64,000 nucleotides of DNA from Hofstenia miamia (GCA_900660155.1 CABFPE010000045.1:1649715-1713714); one strand, 5' to 3'; counted from the stretch's first letter, positions 24,278 through 38,029 are shown. Notes: generated by a model from the sequence alone, not told the origin. A program made the numbers and translations.

Positions 24278-25401
24278 TATTATTTTCTAGTTGTCTTAAC
24301 TACAATTTCCTTTTATGCTAAAATGTCCTTGATTACAATGTATGTGCTCGATTTGAGAAAAGCTAATTTCTCTGTGTAACCTAGTTACCTCGTCATGTCT
24401 GCTAAAATTATTTAGACGTATTATTTAAATTAGTCAGATAAGTAGTCAATTACCATTTTCTTATGTTATATGATTGATAATGAAAGTTTCCAATTCATCC
24501 AAAAAATACGCCAAGTACAACAACGTTGTAAAATATTATATTTTTAAAACATATGAACATTTTATAATAATACATCTGCTTTACTTTGTTTAATTAAAAG
24601 TGGCATTGCTTTTCGAAAACTAAAAGAATTCCGACAATGTTAATTCCCCAAATTAGTTAATGCTTTAGTTATTGTAAAGTGTGTACTTTAGAAATTGGGA
24701 AAATCTATTTTGTAAATTAGTGTTCCTCTCTAAGTAGATCTGAGGACGTCAATAAAAAATTTCTAGATAATTACACCAGAAATATAATTGTTCAGTACTA
24801 CTTTTTTATTCAATCCATCATAAAGTGATAGATAATGGGAAACAATGCTTCCTACACCAGTATATTTAATTAAAATTTCGAAAAAGTAGTTTTGGATTAT
24901 ATTCCTTAATATTTGCAACTAATTCATATAATTAAAATGTAGAAATTGATAAGGGCGTTTTCTGCCTAACAACAGGCTGCTTACTAAAAAGCTGAATAAG
25001 TTGATTGAAAAGATTAAAATTCAGAAAAATGGTTATGCAATCTGGCCATTTTTACTAGGCATTGCTTTGAGAGTATGGGTTCTGTGGTTTATAGAGAATA
25101 AATGACTGAAGAATAGTTGGACTAAAGTTGAAAGTTATTCGTTATGCTGAGGTAGATATTTTTCAATGTTGCCCGGACTGAAATGTTGTGATCGAGGACT
25201 AGGTCAAACCGGACAGAAAATCAGGTTAATTATTAAGAAGCTATAAATATTTAACTGAAATAATGCGATAACATTCAGGAAAATTACACAGGTTCATATT
25301 CATTTAAATTATACATTTATGTACGTCGTGAAAATATAAAATCTAGAGTCCTCTGAACTGTAGGTATTTGGTTATTTATGTTCTTTACATGTGTAATTTA
25401 A

Positions 25402-25985
25402 CACTAGAAAGTCTAACAATTCTATATCTTAAATTCATGCAGTTGTCAGAATTGACGCATTCAAGTAAAACTAACGAAACCAAAGCAAGTGAAAGAAAGG
25501 TGTCAGAAGAACCAAATAAGCTGTTTCTCCATAGAACTGCAGGAGCTTTCTGCTAATGATACTTAGTGACTTTTCTATATAAAAAATGTACTATAATTAC
25601 CTGGTATAAAAATCAATGATTAAGGTCATTATTATGTTCTATTGATTGAATTGTACTTCACGGTCCATTGGGGTCTGCTAGACCCCAAGATGTCATCATG
25701 CAATTGGTTGCCGTAACTATTAAAAAAATAATGCATTTATTAAAATACAGTTTACAGAGTGCACACACATGACAAACAAAATTGCGATTGATGTTGTGAA
25801 CAGTATGGTTTCTAGCACTTAGGACATACTTTTAATATCTTTTTATCTTCCTGACGTGAATAATAATAATAACACTTTGTTTTCTTAGGTAGCATGATTA
25901 AATTTTGCTGTTTGATAACGAATCCGAGAGCAAAAATTGATATAGCCATGGTACACTACAAGTACTATTTTATAGCTTTGATATA

Positions 25986-26022
<37 letters not shown>

Positions 26023-26418
26023 AAATGCCAAATATACTACTGCTTTTCATTGTCATACAGATATCGAACCTACTTCCAAAATGTTTATACCGGCGTGCCC
26101 TAGCTGTTTGAACAAAATCATTTTCAATGATAAAGCTATTGGAATATATAATAAGAATAATAATACTAAGCAACTTAATTGAGAAATTCACGATTAACAC
26201 GAATGAAATTGCTTAGATTTGGCTAATCAACTAAAAATCTTCACATCATTTTGATCAATTACACATAAAATGTCATTGTGGTTTCTGAGACCCCAAAGGA
26301 CCATGGCAGCAGGTTAAACTGTTGGCTCACTAACCGTTAAATTCTCATTACATGAGGCATTACAAACGCATTTAAAATGTACAAAGTGGTCAACTTTGGC
26401 CGCTCGGACTTTCTAGGG
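25402..26418. mobile_element. piggyBac-like non-autonomous element
   Basis: Element of 1017 bp flanked by TTAA on both sides (25398-25401 and 26419-26422), the piggyBac target. Ends are CACTAGAAAGTC and, reversed, CCCTAGAAAGTC. Inside each end lies a second inverted motif, GGTCCATTGGGGTCT at about 25662 and its counterpart at about 26290; the left one forms a small hairpin. There is a (TA)n tract at 25980-26020 and no transposase frame. Confidence 0.8.
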
Positions 26419-27524
26419 TTAAGGGTGACTTGTTTTATTTTGGGACATTTTTGATAATTTTGTTTTGCATTTGTATTGTTAGAGTAATAATTACACTGTG
26501 TGACAAAAGTGTATTTTTTTCTTAGTTGAGTACTTTTTTTCGGTGTTTCTAGTCAAATTGATGTTGCTAAAACGAATTTGAGGTCACTTTTACATTAGAA
26601 ACCATATTTTAGGAACTATCGTGAAATTGAATTTTTTGCCTAAGCAGGTCTTTGAATTTAGGAATCGGAAATTATAGTATGATGGAAACACCAAAAATCC
26701 TCAAATAACTACACAAGCATCTAATTTTTTGTATTCATCCAGAAGCCAAGAAGACAAAATATAATATAAGGAGCATGAAAGTATTTCAAAGAAATTCTTT
26801 CCCTATTGTGATACTCAATGTGACACATTTAACAGTGAAACTGAGGTTAAAGAATTATTGTTGGAAATTAGCAGCAAGGAAGGTTTATTTTCAATATCCC
26901 AATGCCGTATATAGTCGTATAGACATTAACTCAGCAAAGCAATGCTATGCAGGATTTCTTAAACTTAGAATACAAATTACTCAAAAAATTATGGTTTTGT
27001 GTGTAAAATGGCATTCAAATTCATAATTCTCGTCCAAAAATTGACTGAAATCAGTGAAAAAAATCAGTCAAACTAAATTTTATGTTACTCAGTGTTTTGT
27101 TGATTTTACTAAAAGAGTTGAAACTTTGTTAACATTTCCTAAAATAATCTGCTAGTTTATGCTTACTAACTTAAACTGATAGAATCAATTAACACTTAGG
27201 TGCAGAATGACACTGAAATTTTGCCTTTGCCCCTCTATATGAGGGGCCTCTGACATGCGTGATTATAGGAAGGATAAAAATGCATTTTGATAAATATATG
27301 TTGACTGACACAAATATGATGCTACTGAAATTAGCATTGCACAGACGATTTTGATTTGGTTAACGTATAAACGCAGAGCGTATTGAAGTAGAGCGTAAAA
27401 CTTGAAACTAAATTATGTCATTTATTAACTAAGACTCCATTTAATTGAAGCATATAGTACCCCATTAATTATGGTTAGCTGTTGCTATAGGCTATATTTT
27501 GCAAACTTTTGGTTACTAGCGAAC

Positions 27525-28719
27525 ACAGAGGAGAACAAACATTGCAGTCATTTGCGAATAATTACAAAAAGTCCAACTTTCATAGAATAATAAACTATAA
27601 ATATTGCTCTCATTTGAATTTTAATAAGGAAAACATTAGAACTTAGAAATGTATATTGCAGAATAATTCAAGCGCAAAATCTTGCAAGAGGTATTTAAAC
27701 ATTTATCACTTTAATCCATTATGCATTCCATAAATGACTAAAGTTATTCGTCTCAAAATCACTTCTTATTCAATTTGACAAATATGACTATTGTGCACTA
27801 AGTAAAAATCAAAAACAATTCATCAACGGAGCTTGATAAGCAATTGATCTATTTAGACAATTTTGATATTCAGACGTATACATATTAATAACTTTAACAT
27901 ATATAGTTAGTTTATATATGTTTGTTTTATATTTTATTCAATTAAAATATTCAGCATTGTATTTTGCATTACATTAACAATTTGAACTTAAAAAGTCTTT
28001 ATTACTGACTCATTGTTGGATTTATCATTGGGCCATTAATGGCCCAGGGCCAAACGCCAAAAATGGCCAACGATGGAAACAATAAGGAGCCATTAATGGT
28101 TCATGAATTTTTGTTTCTTTCCTTCTGCAGCTNACAGAGGAGAACAAACATTGCAGTCATTTGCGAATAATTACAAAAAGTCGAACTTTCATAGAATAAT
28201 AAACTATAAATATTGCTCTCATTTGAATTTTAATAATGTATATTGCAGAATAATTCAAGCGCAAAATCTTGCAAGAGGTATTTAAACATTTATCACTTTA
28301 ATCCATTATGCATTCCATAAATGACTAAAGTTATTCGTCTCAAAATCACTTCTTATTCAATTTGACAAATATGACTATTGTGCACTAAGTAAAAATCAAA
28401 AACAATTCATCAACGGAGCTTGATAAGCAATTGATCTATTTAGACAATTTTGATATTCAGACGTATACATATTAATAACTTTAACATATATAGTTAGTTT
28501 ATATATGTTTGTTTTATATTTTATTCAATTAAAATATTCAGCATTGTATTTTGCATTACATTAACAATTTGAACTTAAAAAGTCTTTATTACTGACTCAT
28601 TGTTGGATTTATCATTGGGCCATTAATGGCCCAGGGCCAAACGCCAAAAATGGCCAACGATGGAAACAATAAGGAGCCATTAATGGTTCATGAATTTTTG
28701 TTTCTTTCCTTCTGCAGCT
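27525..28719. repeat. tandem duplication around a lone n
   Basis: 27525-28132 (608 bp) and 28134-28719 (586 bp) are the same sequence with one substitution (GTCCAAC versus GTCGAAC) and a 22-bp insertion in the first copy. They are separated by the single n at 28133. Each copy holds a 16-bp perfect palindrome, GGGCCATTAATGGCCC. This is most likely two alleles placed in series by the assembler. Confidence 0.95.
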
Positions 28720-29172
28720 GGATCGAAGACGAGATAATTAAAGTAGCCATTCCAAGTTGTCCGAATTTTGCAATTTGGAGTAAATAGTTGCGGTTATGAT
28801 ATTTTAAGCCAAATACTCTTTTAAGTTATCATTAATCGTGTATTGTGGACAACACACTGAACTATTCCCTCTTATATGAAATAAAAAAAATATTTTGTTA
28901 AATATAAATATAAATGTAAACCAATTAGTTATTTACAAGTATACTATCGAATTTTACATATGCTTCCATTATTGGTATATGGACTACAGATTTTTAGAAT
29001 AAAACGGCTGCAAAGTTGAGTGAATAATAAATAATTCAAATGGAAAACTACAAGAATCGTTCCATCCAATAAAATTGCTATCAACTAAACTACAGCTTCT
29101 TGAACTTGTATTTGCAATTAAATTTGCTATACGTATTACGAAATCAAGAGTCAACTCAATTTTTATATGCAG

Positions 29173-29282
29173 ATACAGCTCTCAGAGAAGCCTTACTACT
29201 AAAATGAACGAGTTACTCCTTAAACTTTTTGCGAAAAAAGAATCAAAACTCATCAATGTTATTGCAATTGTATCAGTTAACT
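29173..29282 (+). CDS. candidate exon cut by a hAT insertion
   Basis: After acceptor TTTTTATATGCAG one frame is open, YSSQRSLTTKMNELLLKL and onward, right up to the hAT-A insertion at 29283. On the far side of the element (33996-34156) the same frame, counting one copy of the 8-bp duplication, stays open for about 50 more codons. This could be a host exon disrupted by the transposon, or chance. Family not recognised. Confidence 0.25.
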
Positions 29283-30181
29283 CAGTGGCGTCAGGCCTGG
29301 GGGCATTAAGTTTTCATCTGATTTTTTATTATTGTCCCTCTTTTATTACATTGTAAATCAAAATTATTATTATAATTCTGTACTTTCAAACAAAAAGTCT
29401 ATAATATTATTTTAGAAATTTACAAATGAGAATTTACAGCAATAGTTTTCCGGAGTTTAATATATCAAGGCTTACAATAAATAAGCATGTGTCAATTATT
29501 CTTCTTAACCAAACGAAAGCTATTGGCCGCTCACTGAAATTTTCAGTTATTTCAACAAAAATAGAGATGATCAAAAGAAGTTGAAAATTTCTTCACAAAA
29601 TATAAGTGTTAAGTAATATAATTTTTGCAACAACAGACTTTAGTCATTATCGCATCAAGAAGTATACTGCATTTTCTCAGATTTCGAGAAGGTAATTAGT
29701 AATTCAGTTTCTTTCTGTAAAAAAAGATTTTCGCCTTTTTACATTTTAAAAATGGCAATATTTTTACTAATGGCAACTGCTGCAGAATTTTATAAATGAG
29801 ACTGGGAACATCATTTATTGAAAGTGAGTTCTTACAAATAAATATTTGCTGTTTTCGTATTGTCGATACCTATTATGTAGAATAGGAAAACTACGAAAAA
29901 TTACTAGGATGATAGCCAATTTTTTGAGCCTGATTTCACACTAAACACTACTTTTTGAAAGGCATAATTTTTTCAAGAAACTTGACTTGCGTACAGAAGA
30001 AATCCTGTTCTTGCTTGGATTTTTAGGGTCTATTTTACACATTATTAAAACTATAACAGTGATTACTTCTTGGAAATAAATTTTCATCTTATGTTTCAAA
30101 TGCGAAAATTATGGAATAGAAACAAAATTTCTACAAATAGCAAATTCTGTGAGATTATCAGCATTCTTGGAAGTATATGTA

Positions 30182-31076
30182 CAGGGTGTCCAGGATTTTA
30201 TGGGAAAAACAAAATACTTGTAATGTCTAAAAATCCTTTATATGAACATTTTCGAATTTCTTCTACTTTTTGAATGAGGATTTACTTTTTTCATTTCAGC
30301 TTTGTGGTTACGACTGATTATGAACAATATTTTTTATTTCAAAAACCCAACCATTTTTAACACATTGAGCAGAGATTAATCTTTGCTTAAAGTAATCTCT
30401 TATCATGAGTAATTCGAATTTAAAAAAATGGCTATGAATACAATGCTTAAAAAATCTATGGGGCAAACACATCACCGTCCTCTTCAAAACATAAAAACCA
30501 TCTTCATCTTCTGTAGAAGTCTTGAAGTATTTCTCTCACAGTAGTCTTGATGATGTCTTTGAGTTCCTGAATGTTATCGAAGTTTCAATCGTATATTCTG
30601 CCCTGGAGGTAACCCCAGAAAGCAAAATCGACTGGTGAAAAATCAGGTGAATGCGCTGCCCAAACAAATTCCCCCCCATGTGACGTTGCCCGTCCAAGAA
30701 ATTTCGAGTTGAGAAGCTGGATAGTTTGATGCGTAGTCTGTGGCCTCGCACCTAACTTGCTGGAATATTGTTTATGTCCATGTTCGCCTTGCTTTGAGCT
30801 GAGTAATTACGTAATCAGTCAACATGTATGATCGTGAAACAGAATGGATATTAAGGTTGGAGTGCAAATATTTGAAATTACTGTCAATTTATGCGGTATT
30901 ACATATATGGTCCTATTTAAATAAAAAATACTGTTTATAATCAACCGTAATCCCAAAGCTGAAATGAAAAAAGTAAATCTCCCCTCATTCAAGAAGTAGA
31001 AAGAATTCAATAATGTTCATATAATGTGATTTTTAAGAAACTACAGGCATTTTGCCATAAAATCCTGGACACCCTG
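30182..31076 (-). mobile_element. mariner-type element nested in hAT-A
   Basis: Element of 895 bp flanked by TA, with near-identical ends of over 20 bp starting CAGGGTGTCCAGGATTTT. On the minus strand at about 30500-30670 it keeps the end of a transposase with SPDFSPVDFAFWG, the region of the third catalytic acidic residue in mariner relatives of the SPDLTPLDFFLWG type, followed by an in-frame stop and NIQELKDIIKTTV. The first two-thirds of the transposase is missing, so it cannot move itself. Confidence 0.85.
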
Positions 31077-31492
31077 TACCTGCTAGTGTTTTGGTGAATG
31101 AAGAATGCAGTAAATTAACAATGCATTTCCACTGTTCATTTGAATTTTAGTCTTGTTGATAGTACCTTCAACAATGAAATATATTTAGGAAAACATGCTA
31201 AAATTAGACTAGATTGAAAAAAAGTTAATGAATGAACAATTTTACCCACAAACCCAAAATCATTTTCAAAAGGCATTCAGTTTTCCCAAAATTTCAAACA
31301 CTTTTCTCCAAGCCTCTTAAGAAATTTACAAATTGTTAGTGAATGTACAGCAATAAATGGTAAAAAATTGTACGAAATTGCACTGCAGTGTCAGAAAGAT
31401 TAACATTTTTGGTGGAAATTCCGATTTCTTGAAATTCATTCAAATTTTTCATAACTATAAATAATCATTTCAAAATGCTATGTGGTTATCAG

Positions 31493-33446
31493 CAGGGTTG
31501 CCGTTGATATTGATTTAAATTGATATGAACAGGTTGATATATCAAATCAATTGATTTGATTTGATTTGATATTGATTTTCAAATCATAAATCAAATGATT
31601 TCAATTGTTTTCAATTGATTTAAAAATCTTGAACATTTATAAGTCATAAAATACAATGTACATGCTGGGTTGAATTATTTTTCATGGTGATTTACACATT
31701 AAATAGAATAAAGGTGATACATTCTTAATAAAAACTCAGAATCCAACTGGAAGTTGCAAAAAAAATTAAGTTATCACACATATAAAATTTAGATAACATA
31801 CATGAGAGCAGAAACTAATCACAAATAATTTGTTTTCTTTAGGTAGAGTGGCCAAGTTTTATTCACAAGCGTCGTACGCAAAGAAAGACGTTTAAATGTG
31901 TACAGAAAATAGGACGATTTAAATGTCTAGCTGAAAGAGGAGATATTTCTCTATTGTTGTTTTTCGATAGTAGCAATCTTTTTTAGATCGTGATATAGAA
32001 GTGCTTAAAAATTGTAAAAAGACGCCTGAATTAACTAGGGTTAGATATTGTTTTTTAATACTTCCAAAAAATTTTTTCAAGGAATTTATGTTGACAAGAT
32101 TCTCTATTCATGAAAACACAACAAATGAGAATAATTTTTTTGCAACGGCTTATAGATTTACTAACGATTTAGAAAAGTAGATTTTTCCAGAAGTAGAATT
32201 TCGTAATCACTGGCATCGAGCACTTGAAAATGAGGCAGGTTTGAGTGTAAAAATGAATTTAAATTATCTCAGGTATATTAAGTTTGAAGTTCAAACTCTT
32301 AACACAGTTTTTAAGGCAGTAATTGATATTTGTACAGCTATAATCTAAGCAGTTCCAATTATGTGCTGTGGAATGCACTTTCAAATAATTGGATATCATC
32401 AAACATTAAATAACCTTGAAAATGTTTGTCCTTGCTAAGATGGGTAAAATAGCTCAATATAATTGAGCTTGAAAAGTTTACCATGTTTTTAATGATTTAA
32501 TGGTTTAAATTAAGTAATGGACTTTTTTCAATAAAAATGAGAATTAGTTATATTATTAATGCAAAAGATGTTTTTTGTTTTTAGCCCCAGCGTGACGCTA
32601 CCACTTCGAATGCATCAGAAACGCTAAATTAATAGTTGTTCTAAAGAGCATTGGAATATTTTTTAGCCTAACCCAAATATTATTTTCATATCTGAAAAAC
32701 GGCGAATAATGAGTGCTCTGATTCGGAAATGCATTCTTATTTACAAATATATTTTCTCTTCGCCTCACTGACTATTACAGTTTAGAAATTACCAATATTA
32801 AATCGTTTCAAAATATGGCTCTAGACAGCAAGGCCCAATTAAACATAAAAAAGTGACCCAGGTCCAACAATAAAATGTTCCAAACTCTATTTAGGCACAA
32901 TGGACTGACTCTGCCACATACATGTATATACATGTATATATTGTATATATATACATATATATATATATATATTATTGAAAATGGCAGCCTAAGTATTTTT
33001 TAGCACTTTGTAGAGCTATCATATGTAAAACAATTTCATACTTACTGTTTTGTGCAACACTTTCAAGCATATCTATAATTTCATAATTGACTGATTAATT
33101 ATGGTGAGACATTTTATAAAATTCTCTTCTGTAATAATTAATAACGTACTGGATTTGTAAGAATGCAAAAATTTAGATAAATATTTACCAAAATATAAAT
33201 CTGCTGCAGTGTAGTCAAGATTGCATTAGTAATTATGAATGAAGTGTGTGCCTTGCTTAAGCACATGAGCTCGTAAGTTAGCAAATTTCGTTGAAATAAG
33301 TAAAGAATATATTGTATCCAAAAATGTAAAAATTGGTGATATCAACAAAAAATTTCTGTTGCTTTGAATTGATATCAATTGATATCAATTAGTAACAATC
33401 TGTTTATTTTATTTGATGAGAAATTGCCATATTAAAGGATTCCCTG
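31493..33446. mobile_element. hAT-B element nested in hAT-A
   Basis: Element of 1954 bp with ends CAGGGTTGCC and, reversed, CAGGGAATCC, flanked by GTTATCAG (31485-31492) and ATTATCAG (33447-33454), 7 of 8 matching. The uninterrupted target can be read in another hAT-A copy at about 8227-8250. Arrays of TTGAT/ATCAA words fill the left end (31505-31620) and part of the right (33365-33392). A (TA)n tract lies at about 32925-32972. No transposase domain was recognised. Confidence 0.72.
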
Positions 33447-34156
33447 ATTATCAGCTAACCTCAAATATTTTTTCCACAAATAAACTACATATTCCCTACT
33501 AAAGAGCGCCAATTGAAGTATTAAATGCACAATGTCAGAGGTAGCGACGGGGAAGGCACAGGGTTTTATCATTTGCTCAAACTCATCCTTTAATGAGAGT
33601 GTGATCGAGCCTTGTCTTAAAATGTAAATGAAAGAGGATACACTTCTTATTCTGCAGTGGCTTATGATTTTGCATATCTTCATAGTTTTATGAGCGTGTA
33701 TATTTTTTCAAGGAATCATCAAACACTTTAACACTAGAACAGCGAGCACTCCTTGAGAATAAATTTACATCTCATGTTTCAAATTCAACGAGATTATAAA
33801 CATAACTGGAAGTATTTTAACCTTCCAGTGTTTGGCTGAATAAATAATGAAGCAAATAATGGCTTATAGGTCATTTTCACTTATCGTCGCGTTTACGGTC
33901 AATGATGTCTAATTCTTTACATATGCTCACATAAAAAATACTTCAGAACCTCTAGTCCAATGATTTTAAAGGGGTTTGATACCACTGAGTTAACTCGCAA
34001 ATTTTTTATCCAAAATATTGTAATTCATCCCATATTGTCGCCCAAACCTGTTTAAAGAGATTTGATTGTTTTTGGAACTACCTTTTGTTTAATATAATCA
34101 TCAAAAAACGACACATGCAGTCATTTTTAATAGATTTTTTGACCAATCTGGTATAG

Positions 34157-37100
34157 AAGTGCTTTAAATTTTTACTAATCGATTAGTTTAGCGGAAATGT
34201 ATTCTATTATTTTAATTATTACTTTGACTATTTTCACACTACTTCTTATGCAGTTTAACTTACTGTTTCTAGTGGTCTAACTATAACTGGCACAATTCAA
34301 TTTTTCTCAACTTGCAGAATCTTACTATTTCATTTGTCAAAAATCCATGCATTTCTAGCTTATACTGTCAACATTTCGGATTTTTTCTATTCTATATCTA
34401 TCGCTGTTTCCACTTAGAGCTGTGCGGTTACAAGCGTTTCATGACTTAACTTAACTGTAGGTTTTTCTAGTTACCGTAAAAGCCCGCAACCAACTTTTTT
34501 GTAGTTGCAACCGCTCTAGATTGTTTAAAACGCAAAACTAAATACTCAAAATAAAAAAAATCAACAAGAATAACAAAAATCTAAAAATTATTTGAAACAA
34601 ATTTATGGAAGGCTTCTTTTGCTTGAACGAAGTTCATTCATGTGGTCTGTCTCAATTAGTAAAATTTCTGTCTGAAAGAAGAGAATTATATCAGAAAATT
34701 TTAGCCTTTCCGGTCATATCAGTAAACGTTTTTAACCGCGGTCAAATCTGCAGACACACAACTCTATTTCCAATCTGCCTACTTTATCTATCTCAATTAT
34801 ATCCAGCTTTTGTTATGTTGAAGTCTCTCAATATTATGTGTACTCATTCAGTGTTGCAGATTTAAAATTATTTCAAAGATATTTTAGCTGAACATCGGTT
34901 AAATATTTTTTTGACAGACTTCAACAAATACTTCTTTCCAAGAAAACATGCGATTGAGCACAGCAAATACAAACATAAAAACTTTCATCTAAATTGAAAG
35001 TTTCTATTTTAAACATCAATTTAAATTATTAGTTTAAATCAAATTATTTTAAATTTAAGCCTAATATTTTTCCAAAATGACATTTAAACATTTAGTTAAT
35101 TATTTGGATATATCATTTATGACATAATTATGAAAGCATTTTCCTCTTGTCTATCAAAATTTTATTCAAGCTACACTTTTAGATTTATTTTCACTAAAAA
35201 ACAAAATGCTAACATCTTTGCTTTATAGTTTGATGATTGGATATTACAATGGCATCAAGCGCATGCCTTAATATTTTTGTATGGATCATCACTATTTAAA
35301 AAATATGTTATGATCTTTTCATTGAAGATTCACTGGAGTCACAAAATTTAAAGGCAAATACTTGTTAACATTGAATCATGGGTTAATAAGCAATATTTAA
35401 TACTGTCATGTTTCAAAGCGATTAGATTTTTAGAACTTAAAATAGAACCATCCAACATAAGTTTCTTTGAAAGAGTGATGTATACATTTATATCTATAGA
35501 ATATTCCTATATGTATTGCTGTGATATTCATATGTGAAAAAATATGGAGGGCAGCTACCCCATTAAGTGCTTAAACTACCCATGTGAAACGAGCCTGACT
35601 ATCCCACTGATTTATATATATATATATATATATATATCACTATTTTCATTCTTTATTCCACCTTGTGGTTTACTTTCATACCTTTCATCTTCAGCTTTGA
35701 TCACATACTGTATCGTTTGTTCTATTTTGACAACTAAGAAAGTCAATTAAGCTACGGACTGAAGACAATACATGGATAATAGTGTGCCATTAAGCTGCAT
35801 TTTGTGCTACCGTCATTTTCTACTTCCGTAATCCTAACTCATTCACGTATTTCTTTTACTTATTGGTACTGCTAATCGTACTCCAACAATGGCTGAACTA
35901 CTTCAATTTCCACAATTTCTCTATTGTTTCTGTCAACTCCCTGTACTTGTCCCTTGCATCTTATATTCTATCCTTTGAAACCAGTGTTTCTATCACTGTT
36001 TCCATTCACTCGCTTGCTTAAATTACCTTGCTTGACTGTATGTTGAAATCTGATTCCATTTTTCCTACTCGTTATCAATTACTCTCTCTGGCTTATGCAT
36101 TGGAAGAGACATAGGCTTAGTGCAAAGCAAGACTGAACTTATCTTTAGTAGCAATTCAGCATATTGTAATACCACTAATCAAAATAAACTGAATTGCTTA
36201 AAGTAAAAAAATGGAAAAAAATTTGTCCTCGCAATATTTTATAGCCAAATTTCTGACTACAAATTTTTGATATATTTTAGCAGAAAACATCCAAAAACAG
36301 AAAATCATGTATTTCCAAATACTACCGTAACTTTTTCATTTATCGACTACAATAATTATCAATTCGGTATAAGTATTATACATATATTGCAATCAATTAG
36401 TTGAAGAGCAGTTTGCTGAATACTTTAATTTACAAACTAAAAGTGAAGTTAACAATGTGATGCATATTGGGTCTACAGATGCTCCACACTATTTTGGTAT
36501 CTACAGGGATAGAACTTTAATATCTATCCAATTCTTTATTGCATTTTGATGTGGTAGATTTGAGCTGTAACCTGCTTATATCACTAAGGATTGCAATAAT
36601 CAGTCCAAAAAAATTGCATTCAGTCTATTTCGCATATGCTGATAAGAAGAATGAGTATCAAATTTAGAATGCAATGATATCAAGAAACAGCATCCTAAAT
36701 ACTGAGTAAAAATGTTAATACATGTTTCAGAGACATAATTTTTTATAGTTTGCGTATAGAAAAACTCTATATGCGATAAGTAAAATATTTTTTAATTGTA
36801 TTTCTAACAAAACATGATTTTTCAAATTTGGTATGTTTTATTATAAATACAGAATCCTCTCAAGCATTTTCGACAATAACCCTAAATTTTTTCCTGAAAG
36901 TTACATGTAATACCTGGCTTGACTGTAAATTTCTTGAAAATTTGAAAATAAATAATTGAAAATTTGGCATATATTTTGTAAATAGTTTATTATATAAAAG
37001 CATGCTATTTATGTACTCCACGCACTGTCATCAAGTGCATAAAATGTTACTTAAATTGTTTTTTTTATTCCTCTTAGAAGAAAAATTCCCTTAACTTTGT

Positions 37101-38029
37101 ATGTAACAGTGACTTATTTCAATCAACCCATGCTGGAATAAATTCATAAATGTACTTTATGTGCGCATGGTTATGTTGGGCAACGTAGATAGGAACATTT
37201 TTAAATTTTAACGCATATAGGTCATCTGGAGACTCACTCTTCAAACAAGTAACGATTGTTATTTCAATCACTGTTTTCATTAGTTTATTTGTTAATATAA
37301 ACTGCAAATTAAAAATTATATTAAAAAGTATTTATATTTTTAGTCTTATATGCTTAAATTTGCATGGGTTTAACACAATAATGAACTACAATATTAAATG
37401 ACATAATGGCTCCTAAGCTTTATTTTCCAAATATCACTACTATGTTTCTTCAATTCCAAACTTGTATTTAGTCTGTAATAACGTATATCCAGGTATGAGC
37501 TAAGCTACTGCCTCCAAATTCATTTTGGTAAATGTGAGCTTCCCGTTTATTTTTGTTTGTTAGATTTTTGAAATTCTTTCCTGTATCATTTCAGCACATC
37601 TTCTGCAACGAAATTTTATCTCATTTTATTAAACTCCACAGTGGTAGGTAGCAGGAAAAGTTTTTGTGTGTAAGCCTAACTATTGAGTCCCTGTTCAGTA
37701 CATTTTCCATGCTATGAAATGTGTAAGACAAAACAGCCTACGGCGGAAATTTGCCATATACAATCTCAATCAAAATAATAATTTAATTATTTTGAAGCTA
37801 TCTAGTTTTAAGATTATTGTAGTTTGAAAATTGGTATTACACTTTCGTACTTGTGCCTTAGCTATTTTCAAGAGCCAAAATTTGTAGTCCCCAAAATAGC
37901 TATGCCCAATATTATTTAAAAGCATGTTATGTATTTAGCTAATTTTCTTGAAATTCTTCATTTCTAAGTTTAGCATTATATTTTGCGATCTTTACATAAA
38001 ATTAGGCAATAATATACCTGATCAACCAG
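34157..38029. other. AT-rich stretch, no firm gene
   Basis: A plus-strand open frame at 34605-34865 (MEGFFCLNEVHSCGL...) is somewhat protein-like (LSERRELYQKI) but has no family, splice or start support. A (TA)n tract lies at 35611-35637. Nothing else is supported. Confidence 0.5.

Larger units (their letters stand above)
29283..33987 (+). mobile_element. hAT-A element with nested insertions
   Basis: Element of 4705 bp starting CAGTGGCGTCAGG and ending, reversed, CAGTGGTATCAAAC. It is flanked by an exact 8-bp duplication AGTTAACT (29275-29282 and 33988-33995), the hallmark of hAT insertion. Setting aside the mariner at 30182-31076 and hAT-B at 31493-33446 leaves about 1.85 kb, close to the 1.93-kb sister copy at 8515-10447 and alignable with it. 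No hAT-A transposase was seen. Confidence 0.8.

Noticed and set aside
33432-33683. 83-codon minus-strand frame
   Set aside because: It lies in the hAT-A/hAT-B junction and is not open in the sister hAT-A copies.
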